Origin: Plasmopara viticola
Lineage: Eukaryota > Oomycota > Peronosporomycetes > Peronosporales > Peronosporaceae
Reading direction: 5' to 3'
Assembly (NCBI GenBank): GCA_001695595.3
Contig: MBPM02000135.1
Span: 1-64,000 of the forward strand
Length of the DNA stretch: 64,000 nucleotides
Shown: one piece after another, positions 49,666-62,519 of the stretch
How positions within the stretch are numbered: position 1 is the first letter of the stretch
How the letters are laid out: every line of letters starts with the position of its first letter
Position numbers and translations under genes: made by a program
Notes under the pieces: model-generated
What the model was told of the DNA's origin: nothing
Seen by the model: only the letters and a program-made list of their open reading frames with translations
The model's database searches: none

Positions 49666-51480
49666 CCACAACAGAGTGTATAATCATTCTGTTTAAGGGC
49701 TGAGACGATGTACGGCCAAAGATACGTCCTTTCTATCGCTCTAGACATGCACAGATGCAATGAAGCCCCAACGATGTGTATAATCATTCTGTTGGAGGGC
49801 GGAGACGTTGTACGGCCACAGACACGTCCTTTCTATCGCTCTAGACATGCACAGATGCAATAGAGCCCCAAAAAAGTGTAAAATCATTATGGTGGAGGGC
49901 TGAGACGTTGTGCGGACAAAGATACGTCTTTTCTATCGATCCAGACATGCACAGAAGCAATATAGCCACAACGATGTGTATAATCATTCTGTTGGAGCAT
50001 TAAGACGTTGTACGACCACAGATACGTCCTTTCTATCGCTCTAGACATGCACAGATGCAACAGAGCCTCAACAAGGTGTATAATCATTTCGTTGGATCCC
50101 TGAGACGTTGTCCGGCCACAGGTACGTCCTATGTATTGCTCTAGACATGCACCGATGCAATAAAGCCTCAACGAAGTATATAATCATTCTGTTGGAGCGC
50201 TGAGAAGTTGTGCGGCCAAATATACGTCCTTTCTATCGCTCTAGACATGCACACTTGCAATAGAGCCACGATGAAGTATATAAACATTCTGTTGGAGGGC
50301 TGAGACGTTGCACGGCCAAAATACGTCCTTTCTATCGCTTTAGACATGCACAGAAGCAATAGAGCCTTATCGAAGTGTATAATCATTCAGTTAGAGCGCT
50401 GAGACGTTACACGGCCACAGATATGTCCTTTCTATCGCTCTAGACATGCACAAAAGCAATAATGCCACGACGAAGTGTATAATCATTCTGTTGGAGTACT
50501 GAGACGTTGTACGGCCACAGATACGTCCTTTCTATCGCTCTGGACATGCACAGATGCGATAGAGCCACAACGAAGTGTTTAATCATTCTGTTGGTGCGCT
50601 GAGACGTAGTACGGCCACAGATACGTCCTTTCTATCGCTCTGGACATGCACAGATGCGATAGAGCCACAACGAAGTGTTTAATCATTCTGTTGGTGCGCT
50701 GAAACGTGTTACGGCCACAGATACGTCCTTTCTATCGCTCTAGACATGCACAGATGCAATAGAGCTCCAACAAAGTAATTTAATAATTCTGTTGGTGCGC
50801 TGAGACGTTGTACGGCAAAGATACGTCCTTTCTTTCGCTTCAGACATGCACAGACGCATTAATGCCGCGACAAAGTGTATAATCATTTTGTTGGAGGGCT
50901 GAGACGTTGTACGGCCAAAGATACGTCCTTTCTATCCCTCAAGGCATGCACAAAAGCAATAATGCCACGACGAAGTGTATAATCATTTTGTTGGAGGGCT
51001 GAGACGTTGTACGGCCACAGATACGTCCTTTCTATCCCTCAAGGCATGCACAAAAGCAATAATGCCACGACGAAGTGTATAATCATTTTGTTGGAGGGCT
51101 TAGACGTTGTACGGCCACAGATACGTCCTTTCTATCGCACTAGACATGCACAGATGCAAAAGAGCCCCAACGAAGTGTTTAATCATTCTGTTGAAGTACT
51201 GAGACGTTGTACGGGCACAGATACGTCCTTTCTATCGCTCTAGACATGCACAGACGCGATAGAGCCACAACGAAGTGTTTAATCATTCTGTTGGTGCGCT
51301 GAGACGTTGTACGGCACAGATACGTCCTTTCTATCGCACTAGACATGCACAGATGCGATAGAGCCACATCGAAGTGTATAATCTTTCTGTTGAGCGCTGA
51401 GACGTTGCGAGGCCAAAGATACGTCCTTTCTATTGCTCTAGACATGCACAAATGCAATAGAGCTCCAACGAAGTGTGAAA
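49666..51480 (-). repeat. Segmental duplication block S3, copy 2
   Basis: Matches 42028-43833, and over its first part also about 40843-41735. In this copy the monomers keep full length, which makes it the reference for judging the small deletions in the other two. Confidence 0.9.
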
Positions 51481-51695
51481 TAATTCTGTTGGAGCGCTGA
51501 GACGTTGTGCGGTCACAGATACGTCCTTTCTATCGCTCTAGACATGCACAGATGGAATAGAGCCACATCGAAGTGTATAAGCATTCTGTTGGAGCGCTGA
51601 GACGTTGAATGGCCAAAAATACGTCCTTTTTAGCGCTCTAGACATGCGCAGATGCAATAGAGCCACACCAAAGTGTATAATCATTCTGTTGGAGG

Positions 51696-51921
51696 GCTCT
51701 ATCGAATCTGTGCATATCTAGAGCGATAGAAAAGACGTATCTGTGGTCGTACAACGTCTCAACGCTCCAACAGGATGATTATACACTTTGTTGTTGCTTT
51801 TTTGGATCTGTGCATGCTTAAAGCGAAAAACAGGATGTATTAATGGCCGTACAACGTCTCAGCGTCTCTGTGGCCGTACAACATCTCTGTGCTCCAACTT
51901 AATGATTATACACTTCGTTGT
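51696..51921 (+). repeat. Plus-oriented B patch, copy 2
   Basis: Copy of 48533-48758 at an offset of 3163, with the same GGCT overlap at its left edge. It was carried along within block U. Confidence 0.9.
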
Positions 51922-52087
51922 ACTACCAAGCCGGACGTCAGCTAGAGGTGTATCGTGGCACACGTTCGATAGCATGAGCATCATAGATGTTACTGGCAAA
52001 TAGGGCTTCCAACGGTTCCAGCCGCGGTCGTAGCGTCAGCCGTAACAGAGACGCCGTTAAAAGATACAATGTCCTGTTCCTCCACCA
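51922..52087. other. 166-bp non-satellite insert, copy 2
   Basis: Copy of 48759-48924 at an offset of 3163. No difference seen between the two, including the 32-codon minus-strand frame ending in TAA. It was duplicated with block U and was not inserted separately. Confidence 0.88.
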
Positions 52088-53394
52088 CGCTGAGACGTTG
52101 AACGGCCACAAATACGTAGATGCAAAAGAGCAACAACGAAGTGTATAATCATTCTGTTGGAGCGCTGAGACGTTGTACGGCCATAGATACGTCCTTTCTA
52201 TCGCTCTAGACATGCACAGATGCAAAAGAGCCACAACGAAGTGTAAAATCATTCTGTTGGAGCGCTGAGACGTTGTACGGCACAGATACGTCCTTTCTAT
52301 CGCACTAGACATGCACAGATGGAATAGAGCCACATCGAAGTGTATAAGCATTCTGTTGGAGCGCTGAGACGTTGAATGGCCAAAAATACGTCCTTTTTAG
52401 CGCTCTAGACATGCGCAGATGCAATAGAGCCACACCAAAGTGTATAATCATTCTGTTGGAGCGCTGAGACGTTGTACGGCCACAAATACGTCCTGTTTTT
52501 CGCTTTAAGCATGCACAGATCCAAAAAAGCAACAACAAAGTGTATAATCATTCTGTTGGAGCGTTGAGACGTTGTACGACCACAGATACGTCTTTTCTAT
52601 CGCTCTAGATATGCACAGATTCGATAGAGCCACAACGAAGTGTATAATCATTAAGTTGGAGCACAGAGATGTTGTACGGCCACAGAGACGTCTTTTCTAT
52701 CGCTAGTGACATTCAAAGATATAATAGAGCAACGACGAAGTGTTCATCATTCTGTTGGAGCGCTGAGACGCTGTACGTACACAGATACGTCCTTTCTATC
52801 GCTCTAGACATGTACAGATGCGATAGATCCACAACGAAGTGTATAATACTTCTGTTGGAGCGCTGAGACGTTGTACGGCCATAGATACGTCCTTTCTATC
52901 GCTCTAGACATGCACAGATGCAAAAGAGCCACAACGAAGTGTTCATCATTCTGTTGGAGCGCTGAGACGTTGTACGGCCAAAAATCCGTCCTTTCTATCG
53001 CTCTAGACATGCACAGATGCAAAAGAGCCACAACGAAGTGTAAAATCATTCTGTTGGAGCGCTGAGAAGCTGTACAGCCATAGAGACGTCCTTTCTATCG
53101 CTCTAGACATGCACAGATGCAATAGCGCCACAACAAAGAGTATAATCATTCTGTTGGAGCGCTGAGACGTTGTACGGCCACAAATACGTAGATGCAAAAG
53201 AGCAACAACGAAGTGTATAATCATTCTGTTGGAGCGCTGAGACGTTGTACGGCCATATATACGTCCTTTCTATCGCTCTAGACATGCACAGATGCAAAAG
53301 AGCCACAACGAAGTGTAAAATCATTCTGTTGGAGCGCCGAGAAGTTGTACAGCCACAGATACGTCCTTTCTATCGCTCTAGACATGCACAGATG

Positions 53395-53470
53395 CGATAG
53401 AGCCCCAACGAAGTGTAACCAAAACGAAGCGCTCCAACAGAATGATTATACACTTCGTTATGGCTCTATT
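53395..53470. other. Second orientation switch, minus B to plus B
   Basis: Minus-oriented AGCCCCAACGAAGTGTA ends at 53418. Plus-oriented CGCTCCAACAGAATGATTA follows from about 53430, with ACCAAAACGAAG between. AACGAAGTGTA (53408-53418) pairs perfectly with TACACTTCGTT (53449-53459) across a 30-base spacer. Pairing continues outward with a few mismatches through the CTCTATTGCATCTGTGC part of the right arm. The arms are more diverged than at 17469, so this inversion may be older or may join two different monomers. Confidence 0.92.
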
Positions 53471-55679
53471 GCATCTGTGCATGTCTAGAGCGATAGAAAC
53501 GACGTAGTTTTGGCCATACAACACTCAGCGCTAAAACAGAATGATTAAACACTTCGTTGTGGCTCTATTGCATCTGTGCATGTCTAGAGCGAAAGATAGG
53601 ACATATTTGTGGCCGTACAACGTCTCAGTGCTCCATCACAATGGTTATACACTTCGTTGGGGCTCTATTGCATCTGTGCATGTGTAGAGCGATACAACAA
53701 GAATGATTATACACTTCGATGTGGCTCTATTCCATCTGTGAATGTCTAAAGCGATAGAAAGGACGTATCTATGGCCGTACAACGTCTCAGCGCTCCAACA
53801 AGAACGATTATACACTTCGATGTGGCCCTATTCCATCTTCGAATGTCTAAAGCGATAGAAAGGACGTATCTATGGCCGTACAACGTCTCAGCGCTATAAC
53901 AGAATGATTAAACACTTCGATGTGGCTCTTTTGCATCTGTGCATGTCTAGAGTGATAGAAAGGACGTACCTATGGCCGTACAACTTCTCAGCGCTCCAAC
54001 AGAATGATTTTAGACTTTGTTGTGGCTCTATCGCATCTGTGCATGTCTAGAGCGAAAGAAAGGACGTATCTATGGCCGTACAACGTCTCAGCGCTCCAAC
54101 AGAATGATTATACACTTCGTTGGAGCTCCATTGCATCTGTGCATGCTTAGAGCGAAAGCAAGGACGTATTTGTGGCTGTTCAACGTCTCAGCGCTCCAAC
54201 AGAATGCTTATACACTTCGTTGTGGCTTTATTGCATCTGTGCATGTCTAGAGTGATAGAAAGGACGTACCTATGGCCGTACAACTTCTCAGCGCTCCAAC
54301 ATATGATTTTACACTTCGTTGGAGCTCTATCGCATCTGTGCATGTCTAGAGCGAACGAAAGGACGTATCTATGGCCGTACAACGTCTCAGCGCTCCAACA
54401 GAATGATTATACACTTCGTTGGAGCTCTATTGCATCTGTGCATGCTTAGAGCGAAAGAAAGGACGTATTTGTGGCTGTACAACTTCTCAGCGCTCCAACA
54501 GAATGATTTAAGACTTCGTTGTGGCTCTATCGCATCTGTGCATGTCTAGAGCAAAAGAAAGGACGTATCTGTGGCCGTACAACGTCTCAGCGCTCCAACA
54601 GAATGATTATACACTTCGTTGGAGCTCTTTTTCATCTGTGCATGCTTAGAGCGAAAGAAAGGACGTATTTGTGGCCGTACAACGTCTCAGCGATCCAACT
54701 GAATGCTTATAAACTTCGCTGTGGCTCTATTGCATCTGTGCATGTCTAGAGCTATAGAAAGGTCGTCTCTGTGGCAGTACAACGTCTCAGCGCTCCAACA
54801 GAATGATTATACACTTCGTTGTGGCTCTATTGCATCTGTGCATGTCTAAAGCGATAGAAACGACGTATTTTTGGCCATACAACATCTCAGCGCTAAAACA
54901 GAATGATTAAACACTTCGTTGTGGCTCTATTGCATCTGTGCATGTCTTGAGCGATAGAAAGGACGTATCTGTGGCCGTACAACGTCTCAGCGCTCCAACA
55001 GAATGACTACACACTTCGTTGGAGCTCTTTTTCATCTGTGCATGCTTAGAGCGAAAGAAAGGACATATTTGTGGCCGTACAACGTCTCAGTGCTCGATCA
55101 CAATGGTTATACACTTCGTTGGGGCTCTATTGCATCTGTGCATGTGTAGAGCGATAGAAACGACGTCTCTGTGGCCGTACAACTTCTCAGCGCTCCAACA
55201 GAATGATGAACACTTCGTTCTGGCTCTATCGCATCTGTGCACGTCTAGAGCGATAGAAAGGACGTATCTATGGCCGTACAATGTCTTAGCGCTCCAACAG
55301 AATGATTTTACACTTCGTTGTGGCTCTATCGCATCTGTGCATGTCTAGAGCTAAAGAAAGGACGTATCTTTGACCGTACAACGTCTCAGCGCTCCAACAG
55401 AATGATTTTACACTTCGTTGTGGTTCTATCGCATCTGTGCATGTCTAGAGCTAAAGAAACGACGTATCTTTGGCCGTACAACGTCTCAGCGCTCCAACAG
55501 AATGATTATACACTTCGTTGGAGCTCTATTGCATCTGTGCATGTCTAGTGCGATAGAAAGGACGTATCCGTGGCCGTACAACGTCTCAGCGCTCCAACAG
55601 AATGATTATACACTTCGTTGGAGCTCTATTGCATCTGTGCATGTCTAGTGCGATAGAAAGGACGTATCCGTGGCCGTAC

Positions 55680-56607
55680 AACATCTCAGCGCTCCAACAG
55701 AATGATTATACACTTCATTGTGGCTCTATCGCGTCTGTGCATGTCTAGAGCGATAGAAAGGACGTATCTGTGGCCGTACAACGTCTCAGTACTCCAACAG
55801 AATGATTAAACACTTCGTTGTGGCTCTATCGCATCTGTGCATGTCTAGTGCGATAGAAAGGACGTATCCGTGGCCGTACAACGTCTCAGCGCTCCAACAG
55901 AATGATTATACACTTCATTGTGGCTCTATCGCGTCTGTGCATATCTAGAGCAATAGAAAGGACGTGTCTGTGGCCGTACAACGTCTCAGTACTCCAACAG
56001 AATGATTATACACTTCGTTGTGGCTCTATCGCATCTGTGCATGTCTAGAGCTAAAGAAACGACGTATCTTTGGCCGTACAACGTCTCAGCGCTCCAACAG
56101 AATGATTATACACTTCGTTGGGTCTTGCATCTGTGCATGTCTAGAGCGATAGAAAGGACGTATCTGTGGCCGTACAACGTCTCAGCGCTCCAACAGAATG
56201 ATTATACACTTCGTTGTGGCTCTATCGCGTCTGTGCATGTCTAGAGCGATAGAAAGGACGTATCTGTGGCCGTACAACGTCTCAGTACTCCAACAGAATG
56301 ATTAAACACTTCGTTGTGGCTCTATCGCATCTGTGCATGTCTAGTGCGATAGAAAGGACGTATCCGTGGCCGTACAACGTCTCAGCGCTCCAACAGAATG
56401 ATTATACACTTCATTGTGGCTCTATCGCGTCTGTGCATATCTAGAGCAATAGAAAGGACGTGTCTGTGGCCGTACAACGTCTCAGTACTCCAACAGAATG
56501 ATTATACACTTCGTTGTGGCTCTATCGCATCTGTGCATGTCTAGAGCTAAAGAAACGACGTATCTTTGGCCGTACAACGTCTCAGCGCTCCAACAGAATG
56601 ATTATAC
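55680..56607 (+). repeat. Tandem duplication, 497-bp offset (55680-56110 and 56178-56607)
   Basis: Shared order: CACTTCATTGTGGC, GCGTCTGTGCATATCTAGAG, GCAATAGAAAGGACGTGTC, CAGTACTCC and GAGCTAAAGAAACGACG. The join contains a shortened unit (TTCGTTGGGTCTTGCATC near 56115). Part of the cassette recurs near 61460. Confidence 0.87.
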
Positions 56608-56939
56608 ACTTCGTTGGAGCTCTATTGCATCTGTGCATGTCTAGTGCGATAGAAAGGACGTATCCGTGGCCGTACAACGTCTCAGCGCTCCAACAGAATG
56701 ATTATACACTTCATTGTGGCTCTATCGCGTCTGTGCATGTCTAGAGCGATAGAAAGGACGTATCTGTGGCCGTACAACGTCTCAGTACTCCAACAGAATG
56801 ATTATACACTTCGTTGTGGCTCTATCGCATCTGTGCATGTCTAGAGCGATAGAAAGGACGTATCTGTGGCCGTACAACGTCTCAGCGCTCCAACAGAATG
56901 ATTATACACTTCATTGTGGCTCTATCGCGTCTGTGCATG

Positions 56940-58157
56940 TCTAGAGCAATAGCGAGGACGTATCTGTGGCCGTACAACGTCTCAGCGCTCCAACAGAATG
57001 ATTATACACTTCATTGTGGCTCTATCGCGTCTGTGCATGTCTAGAGCAATAGAAAGGACGTGTCTGTGGCCGTACAACGTCTCAGCGCTCCAACAGAATG
57101 ATTATACACTTCGTTGGAGCTCTTTTTCATCTGTGCATGCTTAGAGCGAAAGAAAGGACGTATTTGTGGCCGTACAACGTCTCAGCGATCCAACTGAATG
57201 CTTATAAACTTCGCTGTGGCTCTATTGCATCTGTGCATGTCTAGAGCTATAGAAAGGTCGTCTCTGTGGCAGTACAACTTCTCAGCGCTCCAACAGAATG
57301 ATGAACACTTCGTTGTGGCTCTATCGCATCTGTGCATGTGTAGAGCGATAGAAAGGACGTCTCTGTGGCCGTACAACGTGTCAGCGATCCAACAGAATGA
57401 TTATACACTTCGATGTGGCTCTATTCCATCTGTGAATGTCTAAAGCGTAGAAAGGACTATCTATGGCCGTACGCTCCAACAGAATGATTTTACACTTCGT
57501 TGTGGCTCTTTTGCATCCGTGCATGTCTAGAGCAAAAGAAAGGACGTATCTGTGGCCGTACAACGTCTCAGTACTCCAACAGAATGATTATACACTTCGT
57601 TGTGGCTCTATCGCATCTGTGCATGTCTAGTGCGATAGAAAGGACGTATCTGTGGCCGTACAACGTCTCAGCGCTCCAACAGAATGATTATACACTTCAT
57701 TGTGGCTCTATCGCGTCTGTGCATGTCTAGAGCAATAGCAAGGACGTATCTGTGGCCGTACAACGTCTCAGCGCTCCAACAGAATGATTATACACTTCAT
57801 TGTGGCTCTATCGCGTCTGTGCATGTCTAGAGCAATAGAAAGGACGTGTCTGTGGCCGTACAACGTCTCAGCGCTCCAACAGAATGATTATACACTTCGT
57901 TGGAGCTCTTTTTCATCTGTGCATGCTTAGAGCGAAAGAAAGGACGTATTTGTGGCCGTACAACGTCTCAGCGATCCAACTGAATGCTTATAAACTTCGC
58001 TGTGGCTCTATTGCATCTGTGCATGTCTAGAGCTATAGAAAGGTCGTCTCTGTGGCAGTACAACTTCTCAGCGCTCCAACAGAATGATGAACACTTCGTT
58101 GTGGCTCTATCGCATCTGTGCATGTGTAGAGCGATAGAAAGGACGTCTCTGTGGCCG
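56940..58157 (+). repeat. Tandem duplication, about 787-bp offset, with further copies
   Basis: About 56940-57370 recurs at 57727-58157. Marks: GAGCAATAG, GAGCTCTTTTTCATC, CAGCGATCCAACTGAATGC, AACTTCGCTGTGG, GAGCTATAGAAAGGTCG and AATGATGAACAC. Further partial copies lie near 54600-54780 and 59300-59490. Confidence 0.87.
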
Positions 58158-58740
58158 TACAACGTGTCAGCGATCCAACAAGAATGATTATACACTTCGA
58201 TGTGGCTCTATTCCATCTGTGAATGTCTAAAGCGATAGAAAGGACGTATTCGTGGCCGTACAACGTCTCAGCGCTCCAACAGAATGATTATACACTTCGT
58301 TGTGGCTGGATTGCATCTGTGCATGTCTAGAGCAAAAGAAAGGATGTCTCTATGGCTGTACAACTTCTCAGCGCTCCAACAGAATGATTTTACACTTCGT
58401 TGTTGCTCTTTTGCAACTGTGCATGTCTAGAGCGAAAGAAAGGACGTATCTATGGCCGTACAACGTCTTAGCGCTCCAACAGAATGATTTTACACTTCGT
58501 TGTGGCTCTATCGCATCTGTGCATGTCTAGAGCTAAAGAAACGACGTCTCTGTGGCCGTACAACGTGTCAGCGATCCAACAAGAATGATTATACACTTCG
58601 ATGTGGCTCTATTCCATCTGTGAATGTTTAAAGCGATAGAAAGGACGTATTTGTGGCCGTACAACGTCTCAGCGCTCTACAGAATTATTATACAATACGT
58701 TGTGGCTTCATTGCATCTGTGCATGTCTAGAGCGACAGAA

Positions 58741-59958
58741 AGGACGTCTCTGTGGCCGTACAACTTCTCAGCGCTCCAACGCATGATTTTACACTTCGTT
58801 GGAGCTCTATTGCATCTGGGCATGTCTAGAGCGATAGAAAGGACGCATCTGTGGCCGTACAACGGCAAAGCGCTCCAACAGAATGAATTTACACTTCGTT
58901 GTTGCTCTTTTGCATCTGTGCATGTGTAGAGCGATAAAAAGGACGTCTCTGAGGCCGTACAACGTGTCCGCGATCCAACAAGAATGATTATACACTTTGA
59001 TGTGGCTCTTTTCCATCTGTGAATGTCTAAAGCGATAGAAAGGACGTATCTATGGCCGTACAACGTTACTGCGCTCCAACAGAATGATTAAACACGTCGA
59101 TGTGGCTCTATTGCTTCTGTGCATGTCTAGAGCGAAAGAAAGGATTTCTCTATGGCTGTACAACTTCTCAGCGCTCCAACAGAATGATTATACACTTCGT
59201 CGTGGCTGTATTGCATCTGTGAATGTCTAGAGCAAAAGAAAGGACGTATCTGTGGCCGTACAACGTCTCAGCGCTCCAACAGAATGATTATACACTTCGT
59301 TGGAGCTCTTTTTCATCTGTGCATGCTTAGAGCGAAAGAAAGGACGTATTTGTGGCCGTACAACGTCTCAGCGATCCAACTGAATGCTTATAAACTTCGC
59401 TGTGGCTCTATTGCATCTGTGCATGTCTAGAGCTATAGAAAGGTCGTCTCTGCGGCAGTACAACTTCTCAGCGCTCCAACAGAATGATGAAACATTCGTT
59501 GTGGCTCTATCGCATCTGTGCACGTCTAGAGCGATAGAAAGGACGTATCTATGGCCGTACAACGTCTTAGCGCTCCAACAGAATGATTTTACACTTCGTT
59601 GTGGCTCTATCGCATCTGTGCATGTCTAGAGCTAAAGAAACGACGTATCTTTGGCCGTACAACGTCTCAGCGCTCCAACAGAATGATTATACACTTCGTT
59701 GGAGCTCTATTGCATCTGTGCATGCTTAGAGCGAAAGGAAGGACGTATTTGTGGCTGTACAACTTCTCAGCGCTCCAACAGAATGCTTATACACTTTGTT
59801 GTGGCTTTATTGCATCTGTGCATGTCTAGAGCGATAGAAAGGACGTCTCTGTGGCCGTACAACTTCTCAGCGCTCCAACGCATGATTTTACACTTCGTTG
59901 GAGCTCTATTGCATCTGGGCATGTCTAGAGCGATAGAAAGGACGCATCTGTGGCCATA
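58741..59958 (+). repeat. Short direct duplication, 1099-bp offset
   Basis: CTCCAACGCATGATTTTAC followed by GCATCTGGGCATG and GGACGCATCTGTGGCC occurs at about 58741-58860 and again at about 59840-59958. Confidence 0.82.
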
Positions 59959-60548
59959 CAACGTCTCAGCGCTCCAACAGAATGATTATACACTTCGTTG
60001 TTGCTCTTTTGTATCTGTGCATGTCTAGAGCAAAAGAAAGGACGTATCTATGGCCGTACAACGTCTCAGCGCTCCAACAGAATGATTTTACACTTCGTTG
60101 TGGCTCTATTGCATCTGTGCATGTCTAGAGCGAAAGATAGGACGTATTTGTGGCCGTACAACGTCTCAGTGCTCCATCACAATGGTTATACACTTCGTTG
60201 GGGCTCTATTGCATCTGTGCATGTGTAGAGCGATAGAAAGGACGTCTCTGTGGCCGTACAACGTGTCAGCGATCCAAAAAGAACGATTATACACTTCGAT
60301 GTGGCTCTATTCCATCTGTGAATGTCTGAAGCGATAGAAAGGATGTATCTATGGCCGTACAACGTCTCAGCGCTCCAACAGAATGATTAAACACTTCGAT
60401 GTTGCTCTATTACTTCTGTGCATGTCTAGAGCGATAGATAGGACGTCTCTATAGCTGTACAACTTCTCAGCGCTCTAACAGAATGATTTTACACTTCGTT
60501 GTGGCTCTTCTGCATCTGTGCATGTCTAGAGCGATAGAAAGGACGTAT

Positions 60549-60703
60549 CTATGGCCGTACAACTTCTCAGCGCTCCAACAGAATGACTTTACACTTCGTT
60601 GTGGCTCTTTTGCAGCTGTGCATGTCTAGAGCACAGATGCAAAAGAGCCACAACGAAATGTAAAGTCATTCTGTTGGAGCGCTGAGAAGTTGTACGGCCA
60701 TAG
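60549..60703. repeat. 73-bp snap-back hairpin (inverted monomer copy)
   Basis: Bases 60549-60621 are copied in reverse complement at 60631-60703 with two mismatches. The 9-base loop ATGTCTAGA itself contains the palindrome TCTAGA. The copied monomer has the local variant AATGACTTTACAC, so the template was the adjacent unit. Beyond 60703 the sequence (AAGAGCCATTGTCTATAT) is a short scrambled join before the plus array resumes near 60720. Confidence 0.94.
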
Positions 60704-62519
60704 AAGAGCCATTGTCTATATCTATGGCCGTACAACATCTCAGCGCTCCAACAAAATGATTTTACACTTCGTTGGAGCTCTTTTCATCTCTGCATGTCTA
60801 GATCGATAGAAAGGACGTATCTTTGGCCGTACAACGTCTCAGCGCTCCAACAGAATGATTATACACTTCATTGTGGCTCTATCGCGTCTGTGCATGTCTA
60901 AAGCGATAGAAAGGACGTATCTGTGGCCGTACAACGTCTCAGTACTCCAACAGAATGATTTAACACTTCGTTGTGGCTCTATCGAACCTGTGCATGTCTA
61001 GTGCGATAAAAAGGACATATCCGTGGCCGTACAACTTCTCAGCGCTCCAACAGAATGATTTTACACTTCGTTGGAGCTCTTTTTCATCTGTGCATGCTTA
61101 GAGCGAAAGAAAGGACGTATTTGTGGCCGTACAACGTCTCAGCGATCCAACAGAATGCTTATAAACTTCGCTGTGGCTCTTTTGCATCTGTGCATGTCTA
61201 GAGCGATAGAAAGGACGTATCTATGGCCGTACAACTTCTCAGCGCTCCAACAGAATGATTTTACACTTCTATCGCATCTGTGCATGTCTAGAGAGAAAGA
61301 AAGGACGTATCTTTGGCCGTACAACGTCTCAGCGCTCCAACAGAATGATTATACACTTCGTTGAAGCTCTATTGCATCTGTGCATGCTTAGAGCGAAAGA
61401 AAGGACGTATCTTTGGCCGTACAACGTCTCAGCGCTCCAACAGAATGATTATACACTTCATTGTGGCTCTATCGCGTCTGTGCATATCTAGAGCAATAGA
61501 AAGGACGTGTCTGTGGCCGTACAACGTCTCAGTACTCCAACAGAATGATTATACACTTCGTTGTGGCTCTATCGCATCTGTGCATGTCTAGTGCGATAGA
61601 AAGGACGTATCCGTGGCCGTACAACGTCTCAGCGCTCCAACAGAATGACTATACACTTCGGTGGAGCTCTTTTTCATCTGTGCATGCTTAAAGCGAAAGA
61701 AAGGACGTATTTGTGGCCGTACAACGTCTCAGCGCTCCAACAAAATGCTTATACACTTCGTTGTGGCTCCATTGCATCTGTGCATGTCTAGAGCGATAGA
61801 AAGGTCGTCTCTGTGGCCGTACAACTTCTCAGCGCTCCAACAGAATGATGAACACTTCGTTGTGGCTCTATCGCATCTGTGCATGTCTAAAGCGATAGAA
61901 AGGACGTATCTATGGCCGCACAACTTCTCAGCGCTCCAACAGAATCATTTTACACTTCGTTGGGGCTCTTTTGAATCTGTGCATGCTTAGAGCGAAAGAA
62001 AGGACGTATTTGTGGCCGTATAACGTCTCAGCGCTCCAACCGAATGCTTATACACTTCGTTGTGGCTCTATTGCATCTGTGCATGTCTAGAGCGATAGAA
62101 AGAACGTTTCTATGGCCGTACAACTTCTCAGCGCTCCAACAGAATGATTTTACACTACGTTGTGGCTCTTTTGCATCTGTTAATGTCTAGAGTAAAAGAA
62201 AGGACGTATCTATGGCCGTACAATGTCTCAGCGCTCCAACAGAATGATTTTACACTTCGTTGAGGCTCTTTAGCATATGTGCATGTCTAGAGCGAAAGAA
62301 AGGACGTATCTTTGGCCGTACAACGTCTCAGCGCTCCAACAGAATGACTATACACTTCGTTGGAGCTCTTTTTCATCTGTGCATGCTTAGAGCAAAAGAA
62401 AGGACGTATTTGTGGCCGTACAACGTCTCAGCGCTCCAACAGAATGCTTATACACTTCGTTGTGGCTCTATTGCATCTGTGCATGTCTAGAGCGAAAGAA
62501 AGGTCGTCTCTGTGGCCGT

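Larger units (their letters stand above)
48318..49672 (-). repeat. Block U, copy 1 (copy 2 at 51481-52835)
   Basis: About 1.36 kb containing B monomers, a plus-oriented patch, a non-satellite insert and a truncated monomer. It recurs at an offset of exactly 3163 bases with no internal indel, and all lines I compared were identical. The copies part after CCACAAC. The constant offset marks this as one of the youngest events in the window, or as an assembly duplication. Confidence 0.93.
51481..52835 (-). repeat. Block U, copy 2
   Basis: Copy of 48318-49672 at an offset of 3163. After 52835 it continues into B monomers (CGAAGTGTATAATACTTCTG), whereas copy 1 continues into S3 copy 2. Confidence 0.93.
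21688..53418 (-). repeat. Satellite family B array, minus orientation
   Basis: About 315 monomers of family B in reverse orientation: CTCTAGACATGCACAGATGC, AGAGCCACAACGAAGTGTAT, CATTCTGTTGGAGCGCTGAG, ACGTTGTACGGCCACAGATA and CGTCCTTTCTATCG repeat every 100 bases. The unbroken stretch to 48532 contains nothing but satellite and its internal duplications. Two plus-oriented patches with a non-satellite insert interrupt it (48533-48924 and 51696-52087). Reading frames here are frame-rotation by-products and not genes. Confidence 0.97.
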
